DNA of 8,575 nucleotides from JBEIHX01 sp040381075 (GTDB lineage Bacteria; Pseudomonadota; Alphaproteobacteria; Caulobacterales; Aquidulcibacteraceae), in contig JBEIHX010000058.1 in the NCBI GenBank assembly GCA_040381075.1, positions 1 to 8,575 of the forward strand, given 5' to 3'. Made by a program: the position numbers and the translations under genes. Within the stretch, counting starts at the first letter, position 1. Each line of letters opens with the position of its first letter. Shown here one piece after another: positions 7,252-8,575 of the stretch. The notes beneath the pieces are model-generated. The model worked only from the letters and a program-made list of their open reading frames with translations. It did not search any database and was not told the origin of the DNA.

Positions 7252-7857
7252 GCAGAATTCGTACGCCAGAGTGCGTTCGCCGACTTAGGCTGAACACTCA
7301 TTCCACCAAAGGCGCAGAGGTCAAATATGCGTGGCTCAAAAGGCCAGCAGGGCCTGACATGCGCGAGGCGCCCCCCTGCAGGCAAGGCAAGCGCGTACCT
7401 GGCGGGAGGACATCGACCGCTACGGATGCGTGGTGCGGAGGCTAAACCACGTGGGTCGGGCCAAACTGCGGCGGATATCGCGCGCGGGGCCATGCCCGAC
7501 ACAGCCGCATGGACGCCGGGAGAAGGACCGACTGACGCGGCCCGGGACCGCACGAACCTGGCGGCAGGAGTGGCCGCCGGCCTATGCCGCCCCGGGGTGA
7601 GCGCTGGGGGCTGCAACTCTTTCCGTTGGCGGACCAGGTCAAAATGGGCGGATGATGGCAAGCTTCTGCGGCGCCAGCCCTTCCAGGGCCCGCCGCAAAC
7701 GACCCTCACCCGGGTTCGCTGGCTTGCGTCGCCTGGTCAACCGCTTGACCGTGCGGACTTGACGTCGCAGGATCCTGTCTCCTGACCGGGCGTGGCCAAA
7801 CGCTCGCCCGTGCGGCAGGTTCACGCCTGCGGCCCGGCGGGGCGCGGGGAACACCAC
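7252..7857. other. Unassigned 600-base region before the lipoprotein gene
   Basis: No convincing gene. A plus-strand frame (7327-7785, 152 codons) and a minus-strand frame (7639-7941, 100 codons) are open but strongly basic, with no domain, membrane segment or good ribosome site. The minus one overlaps the lipoprotein start region. A weak 5-bp stem AGGCC/GGCCT lies near 7339-7353, and a stronger inverted repeat is described separately at 7735-7750. CAGGATCCTG (7768-7777) is a 10-bp palindrome. Confidence 0.4.
7735..7750. repeat. 16-base inverted repeat GGTCAA-CCGC-TTGACC
   Basis: Two exact 6-base arms around a 4-base centre, about 108 bases before the lipoprotein ATG. It could be a small operator or a hairpin; the TTGACC arm also resembles a -35 box, but no good -10 lies 17 bases on. 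Chance occurrence is possible for arms this short. Confidence 0.35.
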
Positions 7858-8079
7858 ATGCACACTGGGTTTGGGCCGCTCACGCTTGTCGCCATGCTCC
7901 TGCTCGCGAGCTGTTCGCAGGAGGCGCCGAAGGGCGCCCAACCCCTCGCGCAGGCAGCCCCCGCGGCGTCGGTCACGCCGGCCGCAACGTCACCGGAGTA
8001 TTCGCCTGGAACTGCGGATGACGGTTCCGGGGACGACGAGGGCGACCCCGGACCGCCGCAAACCGAGCAGGCGATGTAG
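7858..8079 (+). CDS. Small putative lipoprotein, Pro/Ala- and acid-rich
   Basis: A 73-residue protein with a textbook lipoprotein signal. A hydrophobic stretch (about residues 5-18) ends in the lipobox LASC with Cys19 as the predicted lipidation site, followed by SQEAPKG. The rest is low complexity: an Ala/Pro/Thr-rich linker, then an acidic segment TADDGSGDDEGDPGPP, suggesting an unfolded tether in the periplasm. The ATG at 7858 is chosen because GGGGA (7846-7850) lies seven bases upstream and the signal begins there; the in-frame start at 7792 adds a basic stretch that would spoil the signal. The gene ends at TAG 8077-8079, but the same frame remains open for at least 165 more codons. The protein may therefore be the N-terminal tether of a larger protein cut short by a nonsense change, or the first of two coupled genes. 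I recognise no family. Confidence 0.65.
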   Translation: MHTGFGPLTLVAMLLLASCSQEAPKGAQPLAQAAPAASVTPAATSPEYSPGTADDGSGDDEGDPGPPQTEQAM

Positions 8080-8097
8080 GGGTATCAATTCGAAGTC

Positions 8098-8575
8098 ATG
8101 CCCTTCCCGCCCCCGCTGGGTCCGAATGGTGAGACACGCACGTTCGCGTCAGCCTCTACAAGCGCCTACGGGTTCACAGGCGCTGTGACGTTTTCAGCTT
8201 TGCCAATGCCAAACAACTGGGACTCCGCCACCAACCCCATGCGCATGACGGGGGCCAATGGCCTGTCGTATGACTTAAAGGTAGTCCAGGATGGCGGCGT
8301 CGAGGCCATCCGCACGATCGACTGGTCGAGCATCATGCTGAGACCAATTGGGATGGCGGATTATCAGGCCGCGGAAATAGTCCAGGTGCAAGGTGGAATT
8401 TCCCCCGAGGCCCGCGCATGTATCGATTTGATCGCGATTTTCCGGCATTTTCGGAGGAAGTTTGCCGCTTTGGGGCGATTTTGCACGGAGTCCGGGCTTG
8501 ATCACGCTGCAGCGAGCAGCTTTGGCAACCGGATCAGGTTGCATGCAGCGGCAGTGAGGGTGAAGGTCCAGGCGA
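8098..8575 (+). CDS. Hypothetical protein, probably interrupted by an IS (3' end outside window)
   Basis: An uninterrupted frame from ATG 8098 to the window edge (159 codons), in the same frame as the preceding lipoprotein; even the codons between its TAG and this ATG (GYQFEV) read smoothly into it. Residues 1-100 look like real globular or beta-rich protein: MPFPPPLGPNGETRTFASAS, then YGFTGAVTFSALPMPNNWDS, then GANGLSYDLKVVQDGGVEAI and RTIDWSSIMLRPIGMADYQA. I do not recognise the family. The composition (many Gly, Asn, Thr, Ser, aromatics) fits an exported protein. From roughly codon 100 (about 8395) the frame becomes antisense to the end of an IS5/IS1182-type element, so the native C-terminus is probably lost. 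The start is uncertain: AGGGG at 8078-8082 is 15 bases from the ATG, which is long, and this supports a once-continuous gene with the lipoprotein. Confidence 0.45.
   Translation, partial: MPFPPPLGPNGETRTFASASTSAYGFTGAVTFSALPMPNNWDSATNPMRMTGANGLSYDLKVVQDGGVEAIRTIDWSSIMLRPIGMADYQAAEIVQVQGGISPEARACIDLIAIFRHFRRKFAALGRFCTESGLDHAAASSFGNRIRLHAAAVRVKVQA
8395..8501 (-). mobile_element. 3' non-coding end of an IS5/IS1182-type insertion sequence
   Basis: On the minus strand, downstream of the transposase stop at 8502, lies an AT-richer stretch (AAAATCGCC, GAAAATGCCGGAAAATCGCG) unlike its GC-rich surroundings. I take it as the untranslated end of the IS whose transposase enters from the right. The tip is probably near GGTGGAATTTCCCCC (about 8392-8406), but the inverted repeat cannot be confirmed because the other end is outside the window. 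Confidence 0.4.
8502..8575 (-). CDS. IS5/IS1182-type DDE transposase, C-terminal end (5' part outside window)
   Basis: The minus strand reads AWTFTLTAAACNLIRLPKLL then AAA and a TGA stop at 8504-8502. This AxNLxRLPKLL ending is the characteristic C-terminus of DDE transposases of the IS4-superfamily IS5/IS1182 type common in alphaproteobacteria. Only 24 codons are inside the window, so whether the transposase is intact cannot be judged. Its orientation is opposite to the interrupted lipoprotein-associated frame. Confidence 0.72.
   Translation of the reverse strand, partial: AWTFTLTAAACNLIRLPKLLAAA

Noticed and set aside
7327..7941. Plus 152-codon and minus 100-codon frames between the ATPase and lipoprotein
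   Set aside because: Basic, domain-free sequences without translation signals; the minus frame is antisense to the lipoprotein signal peptide.
1..8575. CRISPR array, tRNA/rRNA, phage structural genes, defence operon or biosynthetic cluster
   Set aside because: No regularly spaced repeats, no cloverleaf-like sequence and no such protein families were seen on either strand. I do not see evidence for a new multi-gene system here.

Overview
The window is GC-rich DNA that I read as alphaproteobacterial accessory sequence. The IS types, a recombinase tail of a kind I associate with alphaproteobacteria, and the codon use all point that way. The taxonomic call is inference; no RNA gene or core housekeeping operon is present to anchor it.

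Region 1 (1-2950) is a graveyard of mobile-element and stability-gene fragments. It opens with the 3' part of a PIN-domain (VapC-like) toxin cut by the window edge. Tail to tail with it lies the C-terminal end of a large serine recombinase on the minus strand. After about 380 bases with nothing recognisable come two convergent, non-identical and broken istB genes of IS21-family elements, with an IS21-type terminal region between them. Next are the last ~47 codons of an IS110/IS1111-family transposase and what looks like its 3' flank. No element here has both ends or an intact transposase, so the genes appear non-functional.

Region 2 (2952-7251) holds the two intact genes. The first is a probably exported alpha/beta-hydrolase esterase (2952-3929) with an intact Ser-Asp-His triad and a twin-arginine-like signal. 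The second is a complete MgtA/MgtB-like P-type ATPase (best start 4690, ends 7251) with all catalytic motifs and ten predicted membrane segments. They are separated by about 760 bases of unassigned DNA, so they are probably independent units. A short inverted repeat follows the esterase stop, and a perfect 10-bp inverted repeat spans the ATPase stop codon.

Region 3 (7252-8575) has about 600 bases without a convincing gene, then a small lipoprotein gene (7858-8079). Immediately after its TAG stop, the same reading frame stays open to the window end. The first ~100 codons look like real protein; the rest runs antisense into an IS5/IS1182-type transposase C-terminus entering from the right edge. 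The simplest reading is a lipoprotein or two-gene locus interrupted by an insertion sequence.

I found no convincing undescribed system. The most useful leads are the lipoprotein/TAG/open-frame/IS arrangement, the stand-alone magnesium-type ATPase with its 3' hairpin, and the mosaic of broken elements upstream of the esterase.
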